Shown in pieces: positions 51,826 to 61,225 of a stretch of DNA of 64,000 nt. This stretch comes from Mycobacterium triplex (GTDB lineage: Bacteria; Actinomycetota; Actinomycetes; Mycobacteriales; Mycobacteriaceae). Each line of letters starts with the position of its first letter. Position 1 is the stretch's first letter. The notes below the pieces were generated by a model, which saw only the letters and a list, made by a program, of their open reading frames with translations, had not been told where the DNA came from and made no database searches. The translations under genes were made by a program, and so were the position numbers. The DNA lies in the NCBI RefSeq assembly GCF_000689255.1, contig NZ_HG964446.1:5321784-5385783 (forward strand). Direction: 5' to 3'.

Positions 51826-54101
51826 TCGCGCACCACCTCACTTGGCTTCTTGTCAGGTCGCATTCCACGCCAACTCGGTTGGCGCAAGCGGCCATCCGGT
51901 GTCCACTCGCTATAGCGCACCTCGCCGACCAGAACCGGCTCGACGAACGTCACACCCTTGGCATCGCGGGTGGGCAGCCTCGCGTCGAAGGGCGATTCGT
52001 CGGTGTGCAGCGGCGCCAGCGTCTTTTTCAGATTGGCCAGGTCGCGTTCGGTGAAGCCGGTGCCGACCCTGCCGACGAAGCGCAGCCCGCCGCTGCCGGG
52101 AATGCCGACCATCAGTGAGCCGATGCCGCTGGTGCGCCCACCCTCTCCGGCCTTCCAGCCACCGATGACGACTTCCTGTGTGCTCCAATGCTTGTCCTTG
52201 ACCCAGGATGCCGATCGTCGGCCCGGCTGATAGGTGGAGTCGCGCTTTTTGGCGACCACGCCCTCCCAGCCGTGCGCACGGGAATGCTCGAGAGCCTGCG
52301 CGCCGTCCTCGCCGGGCACCAACTCGGGGACGATGAGACTGCTTGCGCTGCCGAGGGTTTCCAGGAGTTTGCGCCGGTCGGAGTATTTTGCCCGGAGCAG
52401 CGAGCGACCGTCCAGGTAAACCAGGTCGAACGCCCAGAACTCGATGCGGGTGGCGCGGTTGCGGTTCTGCATCTCGTTGAAGCTGGGCACACCCGATTCG
52501 TCCAGCGCCACGATCTCGCCGTCGAGCACCACATGATGATCGGCGAGATCTTCTGCGAGCGAGGCTAATTGGGGATACTCCTTGGTGACGTCACGACCGC
52601 TCCTCGACCGCACCCGCACCTTGCCGCGGTCCGCCTCGATCAGCAGCCGGTAGCCGTCCCACTTCCCCTCGAACGCCCACTGTCCGGCCTTGAGCGCGGC
52701 CACCGAGCCATGGGTGGCGAGCATCGGGGCGACCTCGTCGAACTCGAAGACCTTCTGGTCCTTCATCCGGTGCGCCAGCCACTGGTCACCGCTGGTTTGA
52801 ATCAACGCGTAGCGCCCGGAAATTCGGCTGCCATGCAGATTCACGATCACCTCCCCCTTTTCGGCGGAGTCATTGAACTTCTCGGTGTCATACGTTCCGG
52901 CATCCCAGATGACCACCTTGCCCGCGCCGTATTCCCCCTTGGGAATGACGCCCTCGAACGTGCCGTATTCCATGGGATGGTCTTCGGTGTGCACCGCGAG
53001 ATGGTTCACCGACGTCGTCTCGGGCAGGTTTTTCGGCACCGCCCACGACACCAGGACGCCGTCTCGCTCCAGCCGGAAGTCGTAGTGCAGCCGGCGGGCG
53101 TGATGCTCTTGGATGACGAACGTATTGCCCTGGCCCGCGGTGGGTTTAGCGTGCGGTACGGGTTCGGGCGTCTTTGCCGCGTCGCGCATGCTGCGGTACT
53201 TGGTCAGCCGGTCCGCGACCGGCGCTCCGATTTCTGAGGCGTCCAGCGGCGCCAGCAGATCGCCGTCACGGGCCACTCGGGCCAGCACCTCGTCGTAGCG
53301 CAACTGGGTCAGCGCCGGGTCGTCGAGTTCCTCCCAGGTGCGGGGCGCCGCAACGGTCGGATACTCCCGCCCCCGCAGCGAGTAGGGGGCGATCGTGGTC
53401 TTCGATCCGTTGTTCTGGCTCCAGTCCAGGAACACCTTGCCGGCCCGCACGCTCTTGGTCATCGTCGAGGTGACCAACTTCGGCATCGACGTTTCCAATT
53501 GCTGCGCAATGCGTTTCGCCAGCACGGAGGCGCCGTTGCTGCTCACCGGCTCCGCTAGCGGCGCGTAGAGGTGCAGCCCCTTGCTACCGCTGGTGAGCGG
53601 GAACGTGGTCAGCCCGATGTCGGCGATCAGGTCGCGCACCGCGCGCGCCACCTCGGCCAGCTGCGCCATCGTGACGCCGTCACCCGGATCCAGGTCGAAC
53701 ACCAATCGTGTTGCCGGACCGGGCTTGAGTTCCTCGGCTTTACTGCGGGTCCACTGCGCGACGAACCTCCACTGCGGAACGTGTACTTCCAGCGCGGCCT
53801 GCTGCGCGATCCAGGCCAGCCCGTCGACGCTGTCGATGATCGGATAGGTAGTCGTCCCGGACCGGTGCGAAATGCTGGCGCGCGGCAACCAGTCGGGCGC
53901 CGAGGCGGCCAGCTGCTTCTCGAAAAAAGATGACTGCTCAACACCATTGGGCCAACGCTTACGGGTGGCGGCACGCCCCGCGATGTGCGGCACCATCACC
54001 TCCGCGATGCCGGTGTAATAGTCGAACACGTCGGACTTGGTGGTGCCGGTCACAGGGTAGAGCACCTTGTCGGGATTGGTCAGCTTCACCCGGGGCGCCA
54101 T
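51822..54101 (-). CDS. ligD: NHEJ DNA ligase D (polymerase-nuclease-ligase)
   Basis: The 759-residue multifunctional end-joining enzyme has the length of M. tuberculosis LigD (Rv0938). An N-terminal primase-like polymerase domain has the metal pair DLD at 136-138 and TSGSKGLHLY. The central 3'-phosphoesterase has HHARRLHYDFRLERDG at 333-348. The C-terminal ligase has the nucleotidyl Lys480 in FEGKWDGYR and VVLDGEIVALDE. It works with Ku to align, trim, fill and seal breaks. The start MAPRVKLTNPDKVLYP was chosen by family alignment over an extension to 54146. It is operonic with the FAH-MBL gene. Confidence 0.97.
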   Translation of the reverse strand: MAPRVKLTNPDKVLYPVTGTTKSDVFDYYTGIAEVMVPHIAGRAATRKRWPNGVEQSSFFEKQLAASAPDWLPRASISHRSGTTTYPIIDSVDGLAWIAQQAALEVHVPQWRFVAQWTRSKAEELKPGPATRLVFDLDPGDGVTMAQLAEVARAVRDLIADIGLTTFPLTSGSKGLHLYAPLAEPVSSNGASVLAKRIAQQLETSMPKLVTSTMTKSVRAGKVFLDWSQNNGSKTTIAPYSLRGREYPTVAAPRTWEELDDPALTQLRYDEVLARVARDGDLLAPLDASEIGAPVADRLTKYRSMRDAAKTPEPVPHAKPTAGQGNTFVIQEHHARRLHYDFRLERDGVLVSWAVPKNLPETTSVNHLAVHTEDHPMEYGTFEGVIPKGEYGAGKVVIWDAGTYDTEKFNDSAEKGEVIVNLHGSRISGRYALIQTSGDQWLAHRMKDQKVFEFDEVAPMLATHGSVAALKAGQWAFEGKWDGYRLLIEADRGKVRVRSRSGRDVTKEYPQLASLAEDLADHHVVLDGEIVALDESGVPSFNEMQNRNRATRIEFWAFDLVYLDGRSLLRAKYSDRRKLLETLGSASSLIVPELVPGEDGAQALEHSRAHGWEGVVAKKRDSTYQPGRRSASWVKDKHWSTQEVVIGGWKAGEGGRTSGIGSLMVGIPGSGGLRFVGRVGTGFTERDLANLKKTLAPLHTDESPFDARLPTRDAKGVTFVEPVLVGEVRYSEWTPDGRLRQPSWRGMRPDKKPSEVVRE

Positions 54102-54231
54102 GGGAGTCAACTTACGCGTTTCGGTCGTGTTAACGGCCTTGACCACCGAAAATCGTTCTCGCGGTTGATTTATTTTGTGACAACAACCACGGACGGGTTA
54201 GACCGGCGGCCACCTCGGGCACAGAGGGACA

Positions 54232-55755
54232 ATGTTTGATGTCAATCCCCCCTGGCGTCGAAAGAGCGGCGTCCCCCTCAGCGACGCGACCCTGCGATTG
54301 CATGCACAGCGCGTTGACGTGCCCGGCTACGACAGATCGGCGCTTGCACGTGGAGTGGTTCACATCGGCGCGGGTAACTTTCACCGCGCACATCAGGCCG
54401 TCTATTTCGACGACCTCGCCCGCTCGGGGATTTCCGATCATTGGGGGGTGACCGGCGTCAGTCTCAACTCCCCCACCGCGAAAGACCTGCTGTCGGCACA
54501 GGATGGGCTGTACACGGTCGTACAGCGCGGCCACGACCGTCAGACCGCCCGGGTGGTCGGCTCGATCGGCTCCGTGCATTACGCGCCCAATGACGGCGCG
54601 GCGGTCCGCGCCGCCCTGGCAGACCCGCAAACCCGCATCGTCAGCCTGACCATCACCAACAACGGATATTTCCTCAATCCCGTCACCGACGAGTTCGACG
54701 CCGACCACCCCGACGTGCGCGCCGACTTGGTCGCGTCCGAGGGCTATGCCACCGCGTGGGGATATCTGGCGGAAGCGCTCGACCGGCGCCGCCGCGCAGG
54801 CGTCGCGCCGTTCACCGTGCTCTGCTGCGACAACATTCCCGGCGACGCCCGGCCGGCGCGGACCGCGCTGGTGTCCTTCGCCGCGTTGAAGGACCCGGGG
54901 CTGGCCCGCTGGATCGATAGGCATGTCGCGTTCCCGTCGACGATGGTCGACCGCATCACCCCGCAGACCTCGGAGTCGGAGCGCGAATTCGTCGAGCAGA
55001 CGTTCGGCGTCGCCGACAAATTCCCGGTCGTGACCGAGCCGTATCGCCAATGGGTGATCGAGGACTCCTTTTGCAACTGGCGTCCGCCGCTCGAGGAGGT
55101 CGGCGCCGAATTCGTAGCCGATGTCAGCGACCACAAGCTGATCAAGACCCGGCTGCTCAACGGGACCCACATCGCGCTCGGGTGTCTGGCCACGCTGGCC
55201 GGGTATCGGCGCACCGACGAGGCGATGCGCGACCGCGTCCTCGTCGATTACGTCGAGAGGCTGCTGCGCGACGAGGTTCAGCCGTTGCTGCCCGCCGTGC
55301 CCGGGATGAACACACCCAACTACCGGGCCACCCTGCTCGCCAGACTCGGCAACCCGCGAATGAGCGACCAGCTGTCGCGGCTGGCTCGACGGGGAACGAG
55401 CAAGATCGCGCAGTTCGTGATGCCCTCGCTGCGGGAGGCGATCGCGCAGGGCAGGCCGCACACGCTGCTGATGTTGGCCGTTGCCGGATGGGCCCGGTAC
55501 ATGCGCGGCCACGACCTCAGCGGACGCAAGCTGCACCTGGAAGACTCGCAGGCGATACCGGTGGTCAAGTTGGCCAACATGGCGAGCAGCGATCCCGATC
55601 CGCTGCTGGGGCATGAGATGTTCGCCGAGGTTCGTGGGGTTCCGGGTTTCGCGGAGCGGCTGGGCGAGATGATTGCGGACATCGACGAGCGCGGTGTGGT
55701 GCCCACGCTGCGCGACGCGATGCGCAATGACGAGCGGGAGTTGGTGTCGCGATGA
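54232..55755 (+). CDS. Mannitol dehydrogenase family polyol/hexuronate dehydrogenase
   Basis: A 507-residue NAD(P)-dependent dehydrogenase of the mannitol-2-dehydrogenase/fructuronate reductase family. N-terminal motif GVVHIGAGNFHRAHQAVYFD lies at about 41-60. The catalytic Lys-containing block DHKLIKTRLLNGTHIALGCL lies near 300-319, followed by the C-terminal helical domain. It would oxidise mannitol, arabitol or a similar polyol to the ketose. ATG behind AGAGGGA. It starts a four-gene coupled cassette (dehydrogenase, HAD phosphatase, dehydrogenase, kinase) located between ligD and ku. Confidence 0.85.
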   Translation: MFDVNPPWRRKSGVPLSDATLRLHAQRVDVPGYDRSALARGVVHIGAGNFHRAHQAVYFDDLARSGISDHWGVTGVSLNSPTAKDLLSAQDGLYTVVQRGHDRQTARVVGSIGSVHYAPNDGAAVRAALADPQTRIVSLTITNNGYFLNPVTDEFDADHPDVRADLVASEGYATAWGYLAEALDRRRRAGVAPFTVLCCDNIPGDARPARTALVSFAALKDPGLARWIDRHVAFPSTMVDRITPQTSESEREFVEQTFGVADKFPVVTEPYRQWVIEDSFCNWRPPLEEVGAEFVADVSDHKLIKTRLLNGTHIALGCLATLAGYRRTDEAMRDRVLVDYVERLLRDEVQPLLPAVPGMNTPNYRATLLARLGNPRMSDQLSRLARRGTSKIAQFVMPSLREAIAQGRPHTLLMLAVAGWARYMRGHDLSGRKLHLEDSQAIPVVKLANMASSDPDPLLGHEMFAEVRGVPGFAERLGEMIADIDERGVVPTLRDAMRNDERELVSR

Positions 55756-56609
55756 ATACCGGACTGACCTTCGTGCGCCCCTTCGACCCGGCGCCGTTGA
55801 CTACCCTGCTCTGCGACGCCGACGACAACCTGTTCCCCTCGGAGCGGCCGGCGTTCGACGCATCGACCGAGGTGACGAATCGTTTCCTGGCCAGGTTCGG
55901 GGTAAGCGCGCCGCTGTCCTCCGAGGAGTTGCGCACGCGGGCCGTCGGGAAGAACTTCCGTACCACGGCCCTGGACCTGGCGGTGCGCTGCGACGTGCCG
56001 CTGGAGCCGACATTGGCCCAGGACCGTCCGGCAGCGGTGGTCGCCTCGGCCGGCGACCTCGCGGACGGCACCGGATTGTCCGTCGACGAACTCGAGCAGT
56101 GGGTGCGCGAAGAGCGCGAACGGGTCACCGCCCATCTGGCGATCACCCTGAAACCCGATCCGCAGGTGCTGGAGCCGTTGCGAGACCTCGCGGCGCATTA
56201 CGCGCTCGCGGCCGTCAGCTCGAGCGCCACCAAGCGCCTGCGCGCCTGCTTCACAGCCACCGGTCTCGACGCACTGATCGCGGAATTGGCGACGTTCAGC
56301 GCGGAGGATTCGCTTCCGGTGCCGACCAGCAAACCCGACCCGGCGGTGTATCTGCATGCCGGCCAGGAACTGGGCGTCGCATCCGAACAGGGGCTGGCGA
56401 TCGAGGATTCCGTGGCGGGTGTGTCGTCGGCGGTCGCGGCCGGCTACGCCACCGTCGGCAATCTGATGTTCCTGCTGCCTGACGAACGGGATTGCCGCCG
56501 TGCAGAATTGATTGATGCCGGCGCCGTCGCGATCACCGATTCGTGGCGTGCTCTTGCCGATTTCCTGCTGTTGTCTGCCGTACCGGCTGCAGGCTCCCGA
56601 CTCAGCTAG
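55752..56609 (+). CDS. HAD-superfamily sugar-phosphatase-like hydrolase
   Basis: A 285-residue HAD subfamily IA protein. Motif I is LLCDADDNLFPSE, where the nucleophile and acid are Asp-Ala-Asp but the usual Thr/Val position is Asn. Motif II is AAVSSSATK. Motif III/IV is SKPDPAVYLHAGQELGV followed by GLAIEDSVAGVSSAVAAG. It resembles beta-phosphoglucomutase and sugar-alcohol phosphatases. In this cassette it probably dephosphorylates a polyol or hexose phosphate. The ATG overlaps the preceding stop as ATGA. Confidence 0.82.
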   Translation: MNTGLTFVRPFDPAPLTTLLCDADDNLFPSERPAFDASTEVTNRFLARFGVSAPLSSEELRTRAVGKNFRTTALDLAVRCDVPLEPTLAQDRPAAVVASAGDLADGTGLSVDELEQWVREERERVTAHLAITLKPDPQVLEPLRDLAAHYALAAVSSSATKRLRACFTATGLDALIAELATFSAEDSLPVPTSKPDPAVYLHAGQELGVASEQGLAIEDSVAGVSSAVAAGYATVGNLMFLLPDERDCRRAELIDAGAVAITDSWRALADFLLLSAVPAAGSRLS

Positions 56610-56654
56610 GGCATCGGCAATCCGGGCCGCGGCCCGGGGAGGAGGTGGCCAACG

Positions 56655-58064
56655 ATGGCCAGCGCGATCGATCTGAACAATGCGTCGCTGTCCAAGCTGC
56701 CGATCGCCGCGCCGAAATATGATCGCGGCGGCGTCAGGGTCGGCATCGCACACATCGGCGCCGGTCACTTCCATCGGGCGCATCAGGCCGCCTACCTCAA
56801 CCTGCTGCTGCAGCAGGGTCTGGCGCGCGAGTGGGGCATCTGCGGGGTGGGCGTGCTGCCCGCCGACTGGACCATGCGCGACGTGCTGACCGATCAGGAC
56901 GGGCTGTACACGCTGATCTTGGAGAACCCCGACGGCAGCCGTGACGCCGAAGTGATCGGCTCGATCGTCGACTACCGGTACGCCCCGGACGATCCGGAGT
57001 CAGCGCTGGAGGTGCTCGCCGCGCCGACCACCCGGATCATTTCGCTGACCATCACCGAAGGCGGCTACCGCGACCCAGACGGGCCCGCGTTCACGTTGAT
57101 CACCCAGGCGCTGGCCAGGCGACGCGATCGTGGAGTCCCCGCGCCCACAATCGTGTCCTGCGACAACATCGAGAACAACGGTGAGGTCGCCAGGCGCACC
57201 GTGCTCGCGAGTGCCGAACGCATGGATCCCGGGTTGGCGGCGTGGGTGGCCGAGCACATCCGATTCCCGAATTCGATGGTCGACCGCATCACTCCGGCAA
57301 CGACTTTGGAGATGGCCGCGGAAGTACGGCGCGACTTCGGCGTCAACGACCGGTGGCCGGTGGTGGCGGAGCCGTTCACCGCCTGGGTGCTCGAGGACGA
57401 CTTCGCCGATGGCCGGCCACCGCTGGAGCGGGCGGGCGTGCTGATGGTCGACGACGTCCGCCCGTACGAGCTGATGAAGCTGCGACTGCTCAATGCGGGA
57501 CATCAGTGCCTGGCCTACTTCGCCCACCTCTGCGGCTACGAGTTCGTCCACCAAGCGGCGCAGGATCCGTTGTTCGCCAAGTACTTGCTCACCTATTTCG
57601 ACGCCGAGGCCATCCCGACGCTGCCGCCGGTGCCCGGGGTCGATCTTCACCAATACGGCCGAACGCTCATCGAGCGGTTCGCCAACCCTGCGGTGCGCGA
57701 CACCGTCGCCCGGCTGTGCGCGTACTCGTCGGACCGCATCCCGAAATGGCTGGTCCCCGTCATCCGCGACAACCTGGCCAACGACGGGCCCGTTCAATTG
57801 GCGTCGGCGGCCGTGGCCAGTTGGGCACGCTACGCCGAGGGTGTCGACGAGTGGGGCGAACCGTACGAGGTGCTGGACCAGCTCGCGGATTCGCTCATCC
57901 CGATCGCCCGATCGTACCGCGAGAACCCATGCGCTTTCGTCGAGATCAGCGCGGTATTCGCAGACCTGTCCCACCAGCCTCGCTTCGTGGAGGCGTACCG
58001 CTGGGCGCTGGATTCGTTGCACGGCAAGGGAACTCGCGCCACGTTGGAAGCGTTGGTGCAATGA
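56655..58064 (+). CDS. Second mannitol dehydrogenase family protein
   Basis: A 469-residue paralogue of the first dehydrogenase: GVRVGIAHIGAGHFHRAHQA at about 24-43, VSCDNIENNGEVARRTVLA, VDRITPATTLEMAAEVRRDF and YELMKLRLLNAGHQCLAYFA with the conserved Lys. The two copies differ throughout, so they probably have different polyol specificities rather than being a recent duplication. A GGGGAGGAGG ribosome site precedes the ATG. It overlaps the kinase gene as ATGA. Confidence 0.85.
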   Translation: MASAIDLNNASLSKLPIAAPKYDRGGVRVGIAHIGAGHFHRAHQAAYLNLLLQQGLAREWGICGVGVLPADWTMRDVLTDQDGLYTLILENPDGSRDAEVIGSIVDYRYAPDDPESALEVLAAPTTRIISLTITEGGYRDPDGPAFTLITQALARRRDRGVPAPTIVSCDNIENNGEVARRTVLASAERMDPGLAAWVAEHIRFPNSMVDRITPATTLEMAAEVRRDFGVNDRWPVVAEPFTAWVLEDDFADGRPPLERAGVLMVDDVRPYELMKLRLLNAGHQCLAYFAHLCGYEFVHQAAQDPLFAKYLLTYFDAEAIPTLPPVPGVDLHQYGRTLIERFANPAVRDTVARLCAYSSDRIPKWLVPVIRDNLANDGPVQLASAAVASWARYAEGVDEWGEPYEVLDQLADSLIPIARSYRENPCAFVEISAVFADLSHQPRFVEAYRWALDSLHGKGTRATLEALVQ

Positions 58065-58966
58065 CCCGAGGGCTGGTGATCGGTGAGTCACTGATCGACA
58101 TCGTCGGGGACGACGAACACGTCGGTGGCAGTCCGCTCAACGTCGCCGTCGGACTCGCCCGGTTGGGCCGCGACGTCGACTTCCTGACCCACATCGCCGA
58201 CGACTCGCGCGGGCGGCTGATCGCCGAATACATCAAATCCTCTGGCGCACAGCTTGTTTCGGGAAGCATGACTGCCGCTCGGACACCGACCGCGGCGGCG
58301 ACGATCGCCGACGACGGGTCGGCCACCTACAACTTCGATCTGGACTGGCAGCTCTCCGGCACACCGGAGGTTGCGCAGCCGTTGTTCGTGCACACCGGGT
58401 CCATCGCGGCCGTGCGCGAGCCGGGATGCTTGGCGGTCGCGGCCTTGCTTGACGCCTATCGGGTGTCGGCGACGGTCGCGCTGGACCCCAACGTGCGGCC
58501 CTCGCTGATCACCAACCGGGAGTTGGCGCGTCAACGCATCGAGCATCTCGTGGAACGCAGCGACATCGTCAAGGTCAGCGATGAGGATCTGCGCTGGATC
58601 GATCCCGATCACGCGCCCGACCACACGGCACGGACCTGGTTGGCGCTGGGGCCCGCAATCGTCGCGGTCACAATGGGCGAACAGGGTGCACGGGCGTTCT
58701 GCGCGGCTGGCGAGGCCCACGTGGCCGCCAAGCGGGTTCCGGTGGTCGACACCATCGGCGCCGGCGACGCGTTCATGGTCGGCTTGCTCGACGCGCTCTG
58801 GGAAATGGACCTGTTGGGCGGCGACCGGCGAGCCGCCCTGGCCGGAATTCGACTCGACGAGCTGACCGCGGTATTCGAGGCAGCGGGGCTGGTATCGGCG
58901 CTGACCGTCGGCCGCGCGGGCGCCGATCTGCCCGATCGTGCGGCCCTGCGCTCAATCGCCCACTAG
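58061..58966 (+). CDS. PfkB-family carbohydrate kinase (fructokinase-like)
   Basis: The 301-residue ribokinase-fold enzyme has the N-terminal GGSPLNVAVGLARLGRDVDF substrate region at about 22-41. The C-terminal signature is DTIGAGDAFMVGLLDAL, with the catalytic Asp in GAGD. It would phosphorylate the ketose (fructose, xylulose or tagatose) made by the dehydrogenases, linking the cassette to glycolysis or the pentose pathway. No transporter gene is adjacent, so uptake must be encoded elsewhere. Confidence 0.87.
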   Translation: MTRGLVIGESLIDIVGDDEHVGGSPLNVAVGLARLGRDVDFLTHIADDSRGRLIAEYIKSSGAQLVSGSMTAARTPTAAATIADDGSATYNFDLDWQLSGTPEVAQPLFVHTGSIAAVREPGCLAVAALLDAYRVSATVALDPNVRPSLITNRELARQRIEHLVERSDIVKVSDEDLRWIDPDHAPDHTARTWLALGPAIVAVTMGEQGARAFCAAGEAHVAAKRVPVVDTIGAGDAFMVGLLDALWEMDLLGGDRRAALAGIRLDELTAVFEAAGLVSALTVGRAGADLPDRAALRSIAH

Positions 58967-59087
58967 CCCCGGCGGTTTCACGTGTGGGCCGCGGTGCCCG
59001 AGGTTGGCCGAATTCGAGCGTAAAGTCGGCTCGTCAAGTCGCAGCGGTCAAGGCGCCGGCGAACACCAGGAGGTACGAGCGAGTTTC

Positions 59088-60161
59088 GTGGCAAAACAGC
59101 CAGACCAGTTCGACTGGATCAGTGCCTACCTGGACGGTCACGGCCTCCTGAAACCGTGGCGCAGGATCTCGGCTGTTTTCATCGCGTCATTCGCGGCGTT
59201 CCCGCTGATCATGCTCTGGAGTCCGGCCGGACCTGCGGATCCCGTGACCCGGACGGTGACCCTCGTGGCATCGGCACTCGGAATCACCGGCGCGAGTCTG
59301 CGGTTGAAGCGCTGGCCATCGCGGCGCCAGTCGAGCAGCTGGTTGCTCATCGCCATGGCGGGTATCGCGGCGGCGCTGTTCACGCTGTCGAACCCCTACG
59401 TGGGATTGCTGGGATGCACGACCTTCGCGATCCTGGGTGGCTACATCGCCTACTTCCACGCCTTTAGCTACGTGCTCACCAACCTCGCCGTGGCCGCGAC
59501 GTGCATGGTGGTCCTGTCGTATCGCATCATCGCGGACACGGGCGACGTAGCGCTCACCGCCGCTTCCCTGATCGTGGTGGTAGGACTCAACATCGGCGTG
59601 CCGTTGGGCATGCAGTCGTTGGTGCATACGCTGCGAACGGATCTGCAGAGCTCCGGCCGTGACCCGCTTACCGGCCTGCACAACCGGCGTTCCTTCAACA
59701 ACTCCGCCTACGAACTGATCCGCGCTCACCGCAACACGGCAGGCTCCTACCTGGTGGTCGCTGTGATCGACCTCGACGAATTCAAACAGCTCAACGACAC
59801 CCACGGCCACGCCGCGGGCGATCGGGCGTTGGTCGCGGTCGCCGCCGCGCTGCAACAGAGCTGCCGCGCCACCGCCGTGATCGGCCGCGCCGGCGGAGAG
59901 GAGTTCGTCGTCGCCGACATCCAAAGAACGCCAGACCCAGCGAAGACGGCCGAACGAATTTGCGATGCCATTGCGGCCATGCCCTTTGAGATCACCGCGA
60001 GCATCGGCACCTCCAGCGCACCGCTTCGCACCGGCCCGGTTACCTCGGCCATGGAACTCATCGACGATCTGATCAGGACGTCGGACGCGGCCATGTACGA
60101 AGCCAAACGCGCCGGGGGCAATCAGGTTCGCCACTATTCCGGTGACGCGCCCCGCCGGTGA
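59088..60161 (+). CDS. Membrane-bound diguanylate cyclase (GGDEF)
   Basis: A 357-residue protein with about six TM helices in residues 25-185 and a C-terminal GGDEF domain from about 195. The active-site loop is GRAGGEEFVV, an intact GGEEF that binds GTP, and the metal site is VIDLDEFKQLNDTHGHAAGD. It should make cyclic di-GMP. The product-inhibition I-site RxxD, expected five residues before GGEEF, reads RATA, so feedback inhibition by c-di-GMP is probably lost. GTG at 59088 is the best start, although the AGGAGG at 59067 is 15 nt away. It is followed by a hairpin and then ku. Confidence 0.85.
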   Translation: MAKQPDQFDWISAYLDGHGLLKPWRRISAVFIASFAAFPLIMLWSPAGPADPVTRTVTLVASALGITGASLRLKRWPSRRQSSSWLLIAMAGIAAALFTLSNPYVGLLGCTTFAILGGYIAYFHAFSYVLTNLAVAATCMVVLSYRIIADTGDVALTAASLIVVVGLNIGVPLGMQSLVHTLRTDLQSSGRDPLTGLHNRRSFNNSAYELIRAHRNTAGSYLVVAVIDLDEFKQLNDTHGHAAGDRALVAVAAALQQSCRATAVIGRAGGEEFVVADIQRTPDPAKTAERICDAIAAMPFEITASIGTSSAPLRTGPVTSAMELIDDLIRTSDAAMYEAKRAGGNQVRHYSGDAPRR

Positions 60162-60172
60162 CGGCCTGATCG

Positions 60173-60214
60173 GGTTGCGCATCAACGATTTTCGCCGTTG
60201 CTTTGCCCGCAACC
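60173..60214 (+). terminator. Nested hairpin after diguanylate cyclase gene
   Basis: GGTTGCG (60173-60179) pairs with CGCAACC (60208-60214), enclosing CAACG (60183-60187) paired with CGTTG (60196-60200). It begins 12 bp after the stop. There is no T-run. Confidence 0.5.
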
Positions 60215-60319
60215 ACGGAAGCTGCTGCGGCCCGCCACGCTCCGCCCGAGAGCCGCTGAATCCCAGCTCACGGGCCTGTCAGGCTGTTTTGCGGGCCATC
60301 GTATGGGCATACTGACAAG

Positions 60320-61225
60320 ATGCGCTCCATCTGGAAGGGTTCGATCGCGTTCGGGCTCGTCAACGTGCCGGTCAAGGTGTACAGCGCCACCGAGGACCAT
60401 GACATCAAGTTTCATCAGGTGCACGCCAAGGACAACGGCCGCATCCGCTACCAGCGGGTGTGCGAGCTGGACGGCGAGGTCGTCGAATACCGGGATATCG
60501 CCCGCGCCTACGAGTCCGACGACGGCCAGATGGTGGTGATCACCGACGACGACATTTCCACCCTGCCCGAAGAACGCAGCCGTGAGATCGAAGTCCTGGA
60601 GTTCGTCCCGGCCGGCGACGTCGACCCGATGATGTTCGATCGCAGTTATTTCCTGGAGCCGGACTCAAAGTCGTCCAAATCGTATGTACTGCTGGCCAAG
60701 ACGCTGGCCGAGACAGACCGGATGGCGATCGTTCATTTCACGCTGCGCAACAAGACGAGGCTTGCCGCGTTGCGGGTCAAGGACTTTGGCAAGCGCGACG
60801 TGATGGTGGTGCACACCTTGCTGTGGCCGGACGAGATCCGCGACCCCGATTTTCCGGTGCTGGACAAGAAGGTCGAGATCAAGCCCGCGGAGCTCAAGAT
60901 GGCCGGGCAGGTAGTGGAGTCGATGGCCGAGGACTTCAACCCGGACCGCTATCACGACGACTATCAGGAACAACTGCACGAATTGGTTCAGGCCAAACTC
61001 GAAGGCGGAGAGGCATTTACCGCCGAGGAGAAACCCAAGGAGCTGGACGAGACCGAAGACGTCTCCGATTTGCTCGCCAAGCTGGAGGCCAGCGTGAAAG
61101 CGCGCTCCGGCGACGGAAAGGCGCCGGCCAAGAAGACCGCCGCGAAGAAGACGCCCGCCAAGAAGACGGCCGCGAAGAAGGCGCCGGCCAAGAAGTCGGC
61201 CATGAAGGCGGCGTCCCGGTCCTGA
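60320..61225 (+). CDS. ku: Ku homodimeric DNA end-binding protein with lysine-rich tail
   Basis: Ku binds double-strand ends and recruits LigD. The 301 residues begin MRSIWKGSIAFGLVNVPVKV, the invariant bacterial Ku start. They continue with YQRVCELDGEVVEYRDIARA and the core barrel, and end with ELVQAKLEGGEAFTAEEKPK and the LigD-interacting VSDLLAKLEASVKARSG. Beyond that a tail of about 32 residues of AKKTAAKK(T/A)P repeats extends it past the 273 residues recalled for M. tuberculosis Ku. A similar Lys-rich repeat tail in M. smegmatis Ku is reported to modulate DNA binding. It abuts the convergent pstA stop with no gap. Confidence 0.96.
   Translation: MRSIWKGSIAFGLVNVPVKVYSATEDHDIKFHQVHAKDNGRIRYQRVCELDGEVVEYRDIARAYESDDGQMVVITDDDISTLPEERSREIEVLEFVPAGDVDPMMFDRSYFLEPDSKSSKSYVLLAKTLAETDRMAIVHFTLRNKTRLAALRVKDFGKRDVMVVHTLLWPDEIRDPDFPVLDKKVEIKPAELKMAGQVVESMAEDFNPDRYHDDYQEQLHELVQAKLEGGEAFTAEEKPKELDETEDVSDLLAKLEASVKARSGDGKAPAKKTAAKKTPAKKTAAKKAPAKKSAMKAASRS
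61127..61198 (+). repeat. 30-bp imperfect tandem repeats encoding Ku Lys-rich tail
   Basis: The unit starting GCCAAGAAGAC recurs at 61127 and 61157, with a related partial copy at 61187. Each full unit encodes AKKTAAKK(T/A)P. Third-base differences show it is older than the 33-bp duplication at 20518. Copy number may vary between strains. Confidence 0.85.
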
